Source: Aldrovandia affinis
Lineage: Eukaryota; Chordata; Actinopteri; Notacanthiformes; Halosauridae
Length of the DNA: 64,000 bases
Assembly: GCA_029706075.1 (NCBI GenBank)
Contig: JAINUG010000304.1
Span: 259,001-323,000, forward strand
Direction of reading: 5' to 3'
The translations under genes were made by a program, and so were the position numbers. Every line of letters begins with the position of its first letter. Within the stretch, counting starts at the first letter, position 1. Positions 33,646 to 45,291 of the stretch are shown here, piece after piece. The notes below the pieces were generated by a model. The model did not search any database, was not told the DNA's origin, and was given only the letters and a program-made list of their open reading frames with translations.

Positions 33646-34395
33646 TACACTATATGGCCAAAAGTCAGTGGACACCTGACCATCACACCTACATGAGCTT
33701 GTTGGACATCCCATTCTAAAACCATGGGCATTAATATGGAGTTGGACCCCACTTTGTGGCTATGACAGCTGCCAATCTTCTGGGAAGGCTTTCCACAAGA
33801 TTTTGGAGTGTGTCTGTGGGAATTTGTGCCCATTCAGCCGAAAGAGCATCTGTGAGGTCAGGCACTGATGTTGGACGAGAAGGCCTGGCTTGCAATCGGC
33901 GTTCTAATTCCTCCCAAAGGTGTTCAATGGGGTTGAGGTCAGGGCTCAGTGCAGGCCAATCAAGTTCCTCCACACCAAACTCGTCTAACCATGTCTTTAT
34001 GGACCTCGCTTTGTGCACAGGGGCAGTCATGCTGGAACAGCAAAGGGCCTTCCCCAAACTGTTGCCACAAAGATGTCTTCGTATCCTGTATCATTAAGAA
34101 TACCCTTCACTGGAACTAAGGGGCCTATCCCAAACCCTGAGAAACAGCCCCAGACCATTATCCCTCCTCCACCAAACTTTACAGTAGGCACTATGCATTC
34201 CGGAAGGTAGCGTTCTCCTGGCATCCGCCAAACCCAAATTTGTCCATCAGACTGCCAGATAGTGAAGCGTGATTCATCACTCCAAAGAACACATTTCCAC
34301 TGCTCCAGAGTCCAGTTGCGGCGTGCTTTACACCACTCCAGCCGATGCTTGGCATCCAGATGCTTCCAGTGACACATTTTTTGATAAAGATCACA
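33646..34395 (-). mobile_element. Tc1-like transposon, second family, truncated
   Basis: The terminal repeat 'tacactatatggccaaaagt' with 'cagtggacacc' is at the left end. The transposase runs on the minus strand: [12 protein letters not shown] (first catalytic Asp), [14 protein letters not shown], then SPDLNPIEHLWEELERRL (third acidic residue). The second catalytic position is lost: the QDNAPxHKA block reads SMTAPVHKA after a frameshift near 34030-34055. The N-terminal DNA-binding part and the right end are missing. Confidence 0.85.
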
Positions 34396-34404
34396 TAATT
34401 GCAT

Positions 34405-35151
34405 TTACCTCAAAATACAAGTGTGATATTGAAGACTTGGGGTTTGAAGTTCCTCAGCTAAAAATAATACTTGTGAGAAAACAGAGAAGTGGCTTAAGGG
34501 AACATGTAAGGGAAAATGTCAATTTTATAACACATATGGAATTAGAGGTTTCAGGGACCAGATTGTGAGTATTTGTCATTTGAAGACTAAAGGTGGTTTG
34601 TATTTAAAGCCATATGAGGGAGGCTTATACAGTAGAATTCTGAGAAGGGCAACTCAAGCAAGATTTTGTATATTTTGAGATAAAACTATAGAAATAGAAT
34701 TCCATGTTGTTAATTTTTCTGATATATGCACCATGTACTTTCCAGCATTTATGTCAACTTGGAACTACTTTTGTAATAAACAAATTGAGTACGAAATCAA
34801 CATTTTGCCATTCATAATTTAATGTTTATTATATAGGATACAGATAAACCCATCTTTTGACTTTAGGAGAGAAATTACTCAGAATAGCCATTTGAATAAT
34901 TTTTGACCACCTAGAATATTTAAATGCAAAATGTGTTTTTTCTTTGAGGCTGTGATTCAAAGAATTGAAAATAACTTGTGAACAATATAAAATATGAGGC
35001 CCTGGGCATATACATGAAACAGTGAAACAGTATTTTTGTTATCAGATTATAATTAATACTTTGTTTTGGCAACCTGTTCCCTTGATTTACTGGAGATGCC
35101 TTCAAATAATAGGCAAATTAATTATCTGTTAACTGATCTCATGTGAAATAT
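34405..35151. other. AT-rich intergenic DNA
   Basis: No feature recognised; compositional open frames only. Confidence 0.45.
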
Positions 35152-35335
35152 ATTATAATGAATTAATGATTGGATTTATATAGCGCTTTTTTTCCAAGGA
35201 ACTCAAAGCGCTTACAATAGGGACAACTCGCCTCAACCACCATCAATGTGCAGCACCCATCTGGGTGAACGCAATGGCAGCCATAGTGCGCCAGTTCAAG
35301 CTCACTACACATCAGTGGAGAGACGAGGGAGGGGG
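35152..35335 (+). repeat. Retroposon 3' fragment ('tatatagcgctttt' type)
   Basis: 'ggatttatatagcgctttt' and 'aactcaaagcgcttacaata' followed by a CAT-rich body is a fish LINE/SINE-type repeat. Family unassigned. Confidence 0.5.
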
Positions 35336-35368
35336 GAAATGAATGAATACATTAATTTCATGTATATA

Positions 35369-35885
35369 TACTCAATGGCCACTTTATTAGGTACACCTTT
35401 CCAGTACTGGGTAGGACCCCCTTTGCCCCCAGAACAGCCTGAATTATTTGTGGCATGGATTCAAAAAGGTGCTGGAAATATTCCTCAGATTCTGGTCCAT
35501 GTTGACATGATAGCATCACGCAGTTGCTGCAGATTTGTCAGCTGCACATTCATGTTGCGAATCTCCCATTCCACCACATCCCAAAAGTGCACTATTGGAC
35601 TGAGATTTGGTGACTGTAGGGGCCATTGGAGTACACTAAACTCATGTTCATGCAACCAGCTTGAGAGGACATGTGCTTTGGGACATGGTGCATGATCCTG
35701 ATGGAAGTAGCCATTAGAAGATGGGTAGACTGCAGCCATAAAGGGATACAGATGGTCAGCAACAAGACTCAGGTAGGCTGTGGCATTTCAATTATGCTCA
35801 ATTGGTATTAAGGGGCCCAATGTGTGCCAAGAAAACATTCCCACACCATTACACCACCACCATCAGCCTGGCATCTAGACATCCC
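35369..35885 (-). mobile_element. Tc1-like transposon, 3' half, same family as 17818
   Basis: The terminal repeat 'actcaatggccactttatta' at the left is followed on the minus strand by the C-terminal transposase half (NGYFHQDHAPCPKAHVLSSW, SPNLSPIVHFWDVVEWEI). It is truncated inside the ORF near 35.88 kb and carries stops. Confidence 0.82.
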
Positions 35886-36040
35886 TGTACGGTGTAACAA
35901 TATACCCCTAGTATGCTGTACAGACAGGTCTAACATGTTCTGCACAACTTGAAACTTATTAAACCACAAGCAATTACAATAGGCTGATCTCCACTTGAAG
36001 TCACAACAAAGTGCAGTAATGGTATTAGTACTCACATGCA

Positions 36041-36700
36041 CCGGATTAAATCATGAGCTAGATCATTGAATTAACAGATTGCAGTGATCTACTTTTTTGA
36101 AAATGTGTGATGGTGGTGTAGACCTGATCTGCATGCTGTGAAAATGACCTACCAGACAGTGCTTTTACCTGCTCATTGAAGCAGTGAGCTCCTTGAGAAA
36201 TACCAGATGTGCCTCACTAGACTGCATTCGGAATGTTCCAAAAGCTCATGCAGATGGCAATAATTCAGTGCTGCAAAATATCAAATGGGATTTGTCCATT
36301 CCACCACCATGCAAAGCGTTTCAATACACAATGGTTCCAGCTGAACAAATGACAGGCACATGTATAAATGCAGTAAACTTGTTTTATTAACACTTAATGC
36401 TTAAGCTGCTCCTCAAAGCACCAATATTTCAGTTCCACAGTACATGCTGAACACTGCCAGGCCCTGCATGTGCTGCCACCTGTGGGTGAAAAACAGTATT
36501 GCTGGAGATAAATACAGCACCGAGTCAAGTTCTACATTCAATTCAGGTTTAAACATGGTTGCATTCCAATGGTTTCATATGAATAAGTTAAAAATCAATG
36601 CAAATGCATATTGATAATAAGTTTTACATTGCCTCAAGCTTAGGTCTAAAAGCCTGGCCCTCAAATCAGAGGAACAGGACAAAGAGGGCATAGGCTGATG
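36041..36700. other. Intergenic DNA, nothing recognised
   Basis: No coding or repeat signature could be supported before the tandem array. Confidence 0.4.
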
Positions 36701-36706
36701 TCAGAG

Positions 36707-38240
36707 GTTTCTATAACCTTGCCGTGGAGGTTCACGGTGAGGCCTCAAACCACCCCAGTCTATGTAGCAGACACTACAGGAAAGGACAGGACCACAGAAG
36801 GGCCCAGCCTCGCTGAACGGCCTGCACAAATACATGCTGTAGTCACTAACAGCACACATTACAAGGAAATAGCCATAACATGACATTTGACATACCAAAT
36901 TGGAAGCCAGAGGCATGTCAATGCCAGGCCACCCAGTGGGACATCAGTTCAGCTCCCGACTTCCTGTGACAGTAGGCAGCCCCACCTTGCAGTGATCCTC
37001 AGCTAGTGCTCATAGCAACTGGGCAAGTCCTGTAACGGATGATGCATTTATTAATACTGAATACTAGCATGCATGGAATTTCATTTAAAGCATGCCCCCA
37101 CCCCCCAAAGCCATGGCGGTTGTATTACACACAGTAGCTTAGCAAGTGGGGCACTGCTATACATTGTGACTGACAATTGTCCGGGGTTTATATAACCTTG
37201 CCGTGGAAGATCACGACAATGCCTCAAACCGCCCCGGTCTCTCTAGCAGACACTACAGGAAAGGACAGGACCACAGAAGGGCCCAGCCTCGCTGAACGGC
37301 CTGCACACATTACAAGGAAATAGCCATAACATGACATTTGACATACCAAATTGGAAGCCAGAGGCATGTCAATGCCAGGCCACCCAGTGGGACATCAGTT
37401 CAGCTCCTGACTTCCTGTGACAGTAGGCAGCCCCACCTTGCAGTGATCCTCAGCTAGTGCTCATAGCAACTGGGCAAGTCCTGTAACGGATGATGCATTT
37501 ATTAATACTGAATACTAGTATGCATGGAATTTCATTTAAAGCATGCCCCCACCCCCCAAATCCATGGCGGTTGTATTACACACAGTAGCTTAGCAAGTGG
37601 GGCACTGCTATACATTGTGACTGACAATTGTCCGGGGTTTATATAACCTTGCCGTGGAAGATCACGACAATGCCTCAAACCGCCCCGGTCTCTCTAGCAG
37701 ACACTACAGGAAAGGACAGGACCACAGAAGGGCCCAGCCTCGCTGAACGGCCTGCACACATTACAAGGAAATAGCCATAACATGACATTTGACATACCAA
37801 ATTGGAAGCCAGAGGCATGTCAATGCCAGGCCACCCAGTGGGACATCAGTTCAGCTCCCGACTTCCTGTGACAGTAGGCAGCCCCACCTTGCAGTGATCC
37901 TCAGCTAGTGCTCATAGCAACTGGGCAAGTCCTGTAACGGATGATGCATTTATTAATACTGAATACTAGCATGCATGGAATTTCATTTAAAGCATGCCCC
38001 CACCCCCCAAATCCGTGGCGGTTGTATTACACACAGTAGCTTAGCAAGTGGGGCACTGCTATACATTGTGACTGACAATTGTCCGGGGTTTATATAACCT
38101 TGCCGTGGAAGATCACGACAATGCCTCAAACCGCCCCGGTCTCTCTAGCAGACACTACAGGAAAGGACAAGACCACAGCAGGGCCCAGCCTCGCTGAACG
38201 GCCTGCACAAATCCACGCTGTAGTCACTAACAGCTAACAG
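36707..38240. repeat. Tandem array of ~451/479-bp units (3 full and 1 partial)
   Basis: Units begin at 'ataaccttgccgtgga': 36713, 37192, 37643 and 38094. The first unit is 479 bp, the next two 451 bp, the last breaks off near 38.24 kb. Copies 2 and 3 are almost identical and lack a 28-bp segment ('catgctgtagtcactaacag' and neighbours) that unit 1 and the final partial unit keep. No conserved open frame crosses the units. Confidence 0.93.
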
Positions 38241-38843
38241 CAAGGACGAAAATGTCCGGAAATGAATGTCGGAGTTTAAACCCAAAACACCAAAGTTACC
38301 ATGCGTGCCGCTATATATTGACAAGTAAGCAGGAGACCCCTTACCCTAGTTCCATTTTGTCCTTGCATCTGTCCACGTGCGTTTCCGGAAAGACGACCAA
38401 ATCGATCATCTGGTTAGCAGGATTCACCTCCAGGACTGCAAGGTCACATTGAAAAGGCGGTCAAAACATGTAGGGAGCGCATTGAGAACACTTACAGAAT
38501 TGTGGTCTAAATTGCGAGATTTTCGATGTTGAGTGCTACCTCATGTGTCGTCCTGCTAGGCAAGTTAGCCAACGTGCTACTAGCAAACTACCACCACGTG
38601 GCGTGTGTCGAACTGTCCAAGCCAGTTACCTCGCTAGCAATCCAGCAACATGTAAAAAGTACTATAACGTCACTGCGATTTCAGGAGTGTAACAAGACAT
38701 TATATATTCTACGGTTTATTATGCTAGCGATTAATTTAGCTGCCTACCCGTTGAGCGAACAAAACACTCGCGAAACAATTAGCTAGCCAGTCATTTAAAT
38801 AGTTTTTTTAGAGATTTAAAGATTTAAAAAAACTCGTTACCAT
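38241..38843. other. Unassigned DNA between the tandem array and the THAP/YqaJ element
   Basis: Moderately CpG-containing, with several GCTAGC/TTAGC motifs. No gene identified. Confidence 0.4.
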
Positions 38844-38960
38844 TATCCATAGCTTTCACGTGACGTCACAGGCCAGGAGCGAGCTGCGCTGCCGGGCAAA
38901 AGGCACTGCCCGTCACGTTATCACAGCACCTGTAACGCTGGTGAAGGAGCATTGAAAACC

Positions 38961-39104
38961 ATGCCAGAGAGTTGCTGTGCAATCGGGTGTGCAAACCGGC
39001 GAGGAGATAAGCCTGGGTTGTGTTTTTATAGGATACCCAGTGAAAAAGAAAATAAATTTGTGGATTAATGCCATCAAACGAACGAGTGTTCTCCCTGAGG
39101 GAGC
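38961..39104 (+). pseudogene. THAP-domain first exon, frameshifted
   Basis: The ATG at 38961 opens MPESCCAIGCANRRGDKPGL then CFYRIPSEK, the N-terminus of a C2CH THAP zinc finger (Cys5, Cys10). A one-base shift in the A-rich run near 39045-39055 moves the conserved continuation LWINAIKRTSVLPE, with the invariant THAP Trp, into the next frame; the original frame stops at a TAA. The exon ends GGAGCA|GTGAGC, a good donor. The CysxxHis half would be in a missing exon. Confidence 0.7.
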
Positions 39105-39353
39105 AGTGAGCAGCGCTCGGGCTGTAAATATCTGTGATCAACGTAGCTAGCTAACGTTACCAGAATTAGAGCTATCTACCACAAGATAGTAATTTAGCTG
39201 TGTAACGTTAGATAGACTAGACAACGTAACATAACGAAAGGCACCTTCGCTTTGACAGCTAACGTTACCGGTTAGCAAGAGGTAGCTACCTTACCACTGA
39301 CTGTAGCGTAACGTTAGCTAGCATACCGATAGGCTAGGCTAATTTAACGTCAC

Positions 39354-39842
39354 TCACTTTCGCTTTGACAATGAAGAATTTCTTCACTTTCCACACACCA
39401 GCATTGTTTACCCAGCCTGAGTGGAAATACTTGTAGCTTTCGGTAGTTTTATAAGCCTTCATCCTGGCAGCGGTGTAGGGTGATGGATTCTCCACCAGAT
39501 AGCCGTTTTACTGCACTGATCTTGTACGCTAACTTTGATTGTTCTTACCTTGTATTAATGCACATCTTGTAAGTCGCTCTGGATAAGAGCGTCTGCTAAA
39601 TGCTTAAAATGTAAAATGTAAATGTAAATGTAGATCCAGATGTCACCAAACTCCAGATCAGGGAGGGACTTAGCTGCATTTAGTGGCTCAAACACAGCCG
39701 CGGGTGCTAAATATGGATCACAAGTGCCCAAGATTTTTAGTTTGTCCATGTATCTACCTTTTTCTTCCTGGCTGAGATGATCAAAATAGACTTTACTGTT
39801 TAAAACAGCCGGCAAATTGATGGGATTGCGTCCACTCGCCAT
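39354..39842 (-). pseudogene. First exon of a transposon-borne SWIM/YqaJ-type protein, split by a retroposon tail
   Basis: The ATG at 39842 opens MASGRNPINLPAVLNSKVYF ... LPDLEFGDIWIY. A 3' retroposon fragment (39513-39633) interrupts. The frame then resumes LVENPSPYTAARMKAYKTTE ... VKKFFIVKAK and reaches the donor GTGAGT near 39353. I recognise this N-terminus from fish proteins with SWIM zinc finger and YqaJ nuclease domains; those domains are not present here. Confidence 0.6.
39513..39633 (+). repeat. Retroposon 3' end inserted in a transposon exon
   Basis: 'gtaagtcgctctggataaga' plus 'gcgtctgctaaatg' and TAAATG repeats, the same tail as 29150-29222. CTA is repeated at both junctions, a short target duplication. 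Confidence 0.75.
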
Positions 39843-39946
39843 GTTGCCCTATTGTTTAACATGCGATGACGTCACGTTATCACACTTTTTGCCCGGCAGG
39901 TCGGCGGTTACTAGGGAAGAAACCACGTGACTGAAAGCTATGGATA

Positions 39947-41726
39947 GAAGTGTATTTCGTGCTTCCCAATTGTGAATGAGAAAGACACATTCCTGCGCCT
40001 GCTTCTAACATTTCCAGCATGTCTGTACTCTGCGACGTCCAACAGCAAAACGAGAACTGCGCCGTGAGTTCCGCGAGATTTAAATGATTTTTGGCGCATG
40101 CTCATAACATTCTGAAGCAGGAAAGTGCCAACATTACTTCTTGGGCAATGCGTAAACAATAGGCAACGTTCATTAATTTATTGATTCATTATTATCATTA
40201 TTATCAGCGACAATGCGTAGTATCCTCTCTGCATTTGTTAATTAATTCAGGGGAAAAGCCAGGTTTTTAGACACAATTATCTGCACTGAGCTCGACTCAG
40301 ATTGACTGCTGCTTTATGAAACTGAGGTAGGCTAATAGAGGAGGTACCCTTGATTAGACAAAAACAGATCTAAAGTGAGAGAGGGAACATTATGAGTGTA
40401 CGATGAGCAAAGAAAAACAAATAAGTGAAGATTGGTTATTATTACAATTATTAATACATTAAATCATTTAAAGATGCATTTCCAAATCTATAATTCAGTT
40501 AAAGGCTTGATAATGGCACAATTCTGATCGATAATAATATATATACTAATAATAGTATATGAAAGACGAAATGGACAAGGAGACTTTCCAGAGTCAGTGG
40601 GATAGAATTCCAGGTAATGGTATGCTCCTTGGTTATTTTTCAACTGCGTGTAGCATTATGGTGATGGATACTTGATTGAGTTAGCTTTATTCCACATGAT
40701 CAGCCCTAAATATTTTGTAATCGTAAACAATCCTGGAGTTGAAGACATCGGTCTGACTGTTAAATTGTTTAAACAAGGAGTTTTATAAATATTCTTAGTT
40801 GGACAGATAGGTCCATCACCAATATCCATAACAATAGCTAGCCTACTGGAACTATTTAGCTAATTCATTCACTGCATCAAAGATGGAAGACACTCCAGGC
40901 CTTCTGCTGTACAATTTGTAGTCTCGATTTGAGACTCAGAATCTCTGATAGAAGGTCTGGATAACTTTCTGCTTGCTAACCTTTCTGGCCTAGGCTTTCT
41001 GCAATATGATTAGTGCCCGCAGATTACAGAGTGGATTTTGTTAGCTGGTTTATGATTTCACACACCCACTCTATTGTGGGATTCATCACAATTAGTAACT
41101 GCTATTGGTTTATTTTTTTAACAAAGCACATACCCGGAAGCTAGGCAGAGTTGTGTCGCATCGGAGTGAGGAACTACTCAGGCTTATATTATGATATTAA
41201 AAAGATGCTTACCATATTTATGTGTGCTGCCAAAGTGAGACAGGGTACCTGTGTGGAATAGCACTTGTAGAACTTGATTTGAAATTGATATGTTCAGATA
41301 CAAGGTGGGCCACTGCTGTTCTATACTTGAACAAGTTACTTATCCTGAGTTCCTTAAGTAAATACAAATTACAGCTAATGTGTAAAAAGCTGAAGTCGAC
41401 CTAGAATTATTTGCAACTTTACATGCATAGCAAAACAAACGTAAATGCCAACAGATCCAGTGCTCACTGCAGTAAAGTTGAGACCGATGTGTTGTGCTGA
41501 TACTGAAGGTCAGGCCATGGTCGGAGTCTGCTCTACCAGTGTGGGTGAGATGCTGGACTTCACTGTGGCTTCTGAGAGAAAGGAGGGCGATTTTAAACTG
41601 AGATCCACCTCTCTACCAGTGATTGAGCTCCAGGGTGCTCAGATTTTTGCCAGGGCTTTGATAATAATTGTGTTTGTATTTCAATTTGAAGCTCAGCATA
41701 AAAAGAACATCATTGTACATAGGTTT

Positions 41727-41790
<64 letters not shown>

Positions 41791-42500
41791 TTGTGCTGTT
41801 AAAGTCAAAATGAAGTGGGATTTAAACGACTTTGGAGGATCATCAGTTTAATTATCTAATTACTACATGAGTAAGGAGGGAGTAGTAATGAAGTGAATCA
41901 GTGAAGCAGCCGTGATAATTCTCCGGGTGCAATGCAGGATCTGGTGCCTGCAGAACATGGCAATCTGAGGCTCGGCCACTAAGGGGCCCAGCCCATTCGC
42001 TCACTCATCGCCAAGGAGGGTAGTGCAGTTTAATTATCTGATAATTCTACAAGCTGAATGATACATTTCGAGAATAATCAGTTTCAATTCGAGAGTACTC
42101 AGTCACTTTTTAAAATGATTCATTAATGGATTGAAGTTACAGGAAATTTCTCTTTCATGAAACTGAGTCAGCATTGGTCACAGTTTCTTATACTCAATCT
42201 GTTTCTCTTACTCTTGGTGTTCCTGGTGCACTCACTGTTATGCATCACATCAGTATTAAGATCTGTCCTGATGCAGATTGGAAAAGAACACACACTGCTC
42301 TTCTCAGGCACACTAATAATATGGGACATGACATCTTCTCCCTAAGAAACCTGGGAATAACAGCTGAGTCCAACATGAAGAAACTGCATACTCTTGTCAG
42401 ATAAAGGACACATGATCTGGAATTGTTCCTTATTTCTCTCTCTTGCTCTGTCTTTTTTGATGCGGATTTCTATATAGAAATATATATCTCATATATACTG
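39947..42500. other. Intergenic DNA
   Basis: No gene recognised. Contains a pure (CT)n microsatellite (41729-41790). Short open frames lack family resemblance. Confidence 0.45.
41729..41790. repeat. (CT)n microsatellite
   Basis: About 30 CT units with one interruption. Confidence 0.95.
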
Positions 42501-42508
42501 TATATATA

Positions 42509-43130
42509 CACGCTCAGTGCCCACTTTATTAGGTACACCTGTTTGTTAATGCAATTATTTAATCAGCCAATCATGTGGCAGCAACTCAATGCATATAAGC
42601 ATGCAAACATGGTCAAGAGGTTCAGTTGTTGTTCAGACCAGAATGGGGAAGAAATGTGATCTAAGTGACTTTGACGTGGAATGATTGTTGGTGCCAGACG
42701 GGGTGGTGTGAGTATCTCAGAAACTGCTGATCTCATGGGATTTTCACACACAACAGTCTAGAGTTTACAGAGAATGGTGTGGAGAAACGCCTTGTTGATG
42801 AGAGAGGTCAGAGGAGAATGGCCAGACTAGTTCAAGCTGACAGGAAGGTGACAGTAACTCAAATAAGAGAAGAGAATCTCTGAACGCACAACACGTCAAA
42901 CCTTGAAGTGGATGGGTTACAGCAGCAGAAGACTGCACCGGGTTCCACTCCTGTCAGCTAAGAACAGGAAGGTGAGGCTACAGTGGGCACAGGCTCACCA
43001 AAACTGGACAGTTGAAGATTGAAAAAAATGTCGCCTGGTCTCGATTTCTGCTGCGACATGCAGATGATATGGTCAGAATTTGGCGTAAACAACATGAATC
43101 CATGCATCCATCTTGTGTCAACGGTTGAGC
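42509..43130 (+). mobile_element. Tc1-like transposon, 5' half, same family as 17818
   Basis: The terminal repeat is 'cgctcagtgcccactttatt' and the transposase start is at about 42643. A one-base loss (TTTGACGTGG instead of TTTGACCGTGG) shifts the frame. It keeps the middle segment (tctctgaacgcacaacacg ...) that the 17818 copy lost. Truncated at 'tgtgtcaacggttgagc'. Confidence 0.85.
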
Positions 43131-43149
43131 AATCAACTCAGCTGTGAGC

Positions 43150-43412
43150 CATTGCCTTCATTAGGCCATTATAAAAGCACAGCCTGCCATGCCTGAAGGG
43201 AGTTTTTCGGGGCATGGAGGCAGAAGTGCGGGTTTTTGGTTGCTGTTTCCCTCCATTGTATAGTTTTGATTTAACAGCTGTCGTATTTTGTTTTATTTTC
43301 TTTGTATAAAGATAATAAAGTGGCCGTTGGCCTATTAAGACTCCGCTTTTTTTGGTTTGGTCTTTCATCCACTCACCACCAGGCATGGTGGCCACCCCTG
43401 CCACCCTGGTAC
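43150..43412 (+). mobile_element. LTR-like fragment
   Basis: A TATA-type box 'ttataaaagc' at 43169 is followed 145 bp later by a poly(A) signal AATAAA (43314-43319) and then 'tttggtttggtctttcatcc' and 'actcaccaccaggcatggtg', the order expected of U3-R-U5. The last ~60 bp recur inverted at 49605-49671. No internal retrotransposon sequence is attached. Confidence 0.45.
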
Positions 43413-45084
43413 TATATATATATATTTCTATATCAGCAGATTTTCTATATCTTAAGTTTAACAGCTCTACACATCAACCCACTGGCCCCAGATTGTTTAT
43501 GACTGTGTGTGAGCGTGCGCATATATTCGCTTTTGGGTGTGTATGAGCATGTGCCGACATTTGTGTGTGCATGTTTGAAGATCACCCCTCCTTCCCCTTC
43601 CCCCAAAAAACAAAAGAGATATATTAAACATTATCAACAAAAAAGGCAATCAAGTCCAACTGGAAAACGAAATAGCTAAAAGCATGAAGTGCAGTGTCTA
43701 CTCTCTACAGTGCCTGTCTTAACTGGATAAGGCTTGTGGACCTACAGTATCACTCACAGCAGCCATGGTAAATAAATAGTTGTATATGTATTTATAAATG
43801 AATTAATACATATAAAAATACACCTGCACCCATGCAATTAAACAATCCCAGAACTACCAGGTAGAGAAATGCATCAGGGCCTGAGCAAGGAGATATTGGA
43901 CCTCCCACCCCTCCTTCCTCTTCTTCCTTTCTGTCCTGCCATGACCAACTTGTAAATACAGGGTATTTCTGGAGTCCCAATCCTCATCTAATAAGACTTG
44001 CCGTGACCTAGGATGTTCCGTGAAGTTGCAGATATGACGAGCCTCGCTGTGCTTACTTGATCTACCTCACTGCCTGGCTGGCTGACGTACACAGTGCCAC
44101 AGGGGGCAGATTAGGGTCCTGGCATTCTCTGACAGGAACACCTTCAGACTGAAATGGGAACAGTCGTAATCGCCAATCATCACCAAAGGCTGGAAAGGTG
44201 TTCAAGTTCCAGGGGAACAGATGGAGAGATATTCAATATTAACCGTTACAGTAAATACAATGCTAGACTTATTTTAGAAATCCTTCATACTGCAATGATA
44301 TTCAGAATATTATAGTTTTTTGGGAGGTACATAGCTACATTTTATGGGGGACATTTGGAGGAGACCTCATTGTTATCAGGTGAGGCATTACAGCAGTATT
44401 ACTGATGTTATTTAGCGTCGTGCTCTTACACACATACTGTATATACAAGCGCGCACACACACACACACACACACCCACACACACTCATGAAGCTTCTTTA
44501 CCTGGTCAGAACGGAGTCATAATATTGCCTTAATGATATTGCCTTCATTTTCATTTCAATATTGTCTCTGACCTTTTTTTGATGACATCCACCATGGAGG
44601 CATACCATGTCCTCAGGTCTATTGTGTAGAACTGTGGGTTTCTTGTGCCGCTTCACACAATGTAATTCAGTTTAGGATTTCACAAGGATAGTTAGAATCA
44701 TGTGCATGTCTAAAATGATAGAGATTGACAAAATTAGATTAGCTTTTTATCTGATAAAAGCTCTTCGACCAGCAACCATACCTTACATTGGACAGATCAT
44801 TTAAAAGCTTACCTTCACAATCAATCTATAGTCTAGACATAGAGCTGGAGAAACTAGCAGCTGTACAGTATTGCAGGGAAGTAACCTTTCCTTACTGTAC
44901 CTCTCAACAGATGTGACTTCACTTCTTGTAGGTAGTCTTCTTGCTTTATGACTCTCTATCTATGTCCTAGTATTAAAGCTGCCATAGATAATGGCAGGGT
45001 CACCTGTTGCCTAACCTTTAATCTGTCCCTGCTACTATGCATTATTCTTCCCTAATTGCATGTGTTTGCTTCTGTCTCTCTCTC
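43413..45084. other. Intergenic DNA
   Basis: Holds a short CA microsatellite (44450-44475). No gene or clear mobile element otherwise. Confidence 0.45.
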
Positions 45085-45290
45085 TCTCACCAGTGGAGTG
45101 CCTGCCCTGCTCCTTCTCCTGAAGTCTGTCCCCCTCCTCCGTCCCAGCCAGCCCACGGGCTCCCCCTCTTGAGTCCTGTTCCTGTTAAGGTTTCTTCTTC
45201 TATTTGTTACACCAATGGATTTTTTTCCTTCCCACTCTTGCCCTAGGCTTTCTCTTGTAAAGCATGTTGTGACAAATGAAATGACACATG
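45085..45290 (+). repeat. Degenerate retroposon 3' fragment
   Basis: 'cctgttaaggtttcttcttc' and 'gatttttttccttcccactc' resemble the fish repeat ending 'gtttcttcc...tttttccttcccactgtcgcc'. Family uncertain. Confidence 0.45.
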
Positions 45291-45291
45291 T

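Larger units (their letters stand above)
38844..39946. mobile_element. DNA transposon remnant with THAP exon and YqaJ-transposon-type exon at opposite ends (ISL2EU-like)
   Basis: Ends are inverted: 'tatccatagctttcacgtg' at left, 'cgtgactgaaagctatggata' at right. Subterminal 'ctgccgggcaaaa' is also inverted in 'ttttgcccggcag', and 'cgtcacgttatcac' occurs at both ends. A THAP-type first exon runs inward from the left (38961). A first exon of the protein that in fish carries SWIM and YqaJ domains runs inward from the right (39842). Each ends at a consensus donor. The middle, with DDE and nuclease domains, is missing. As I recall, ISL2EU/IS4EU elements encode a transposase and a YqaJ-type nuclease, hence the assignment. 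Confidence 0.65.

Noticed and set aside
35246..35739. A 149-codon plus-strand frame over the Tc1 remnant
   Set aside because: It is antisense to the Tc1-like transposase, whose motifs are on the minus strand.
36707..38240. CRISPR-like or gene-family interpretation of the tandem units
   Set aside because: Units are adjacent 451-479 bp duplications without spacers and without a conserved open frame; the genome is vertebrate.
39130..39340. Repeated TAACGTTAGC/GCTAACGTTA motifs as a regulatory cluster
   Set aside because: This motif type is common in fish repeats and CpG-bearing transposon interiors; inside a transposon relic there is no reason to call it regulatory.
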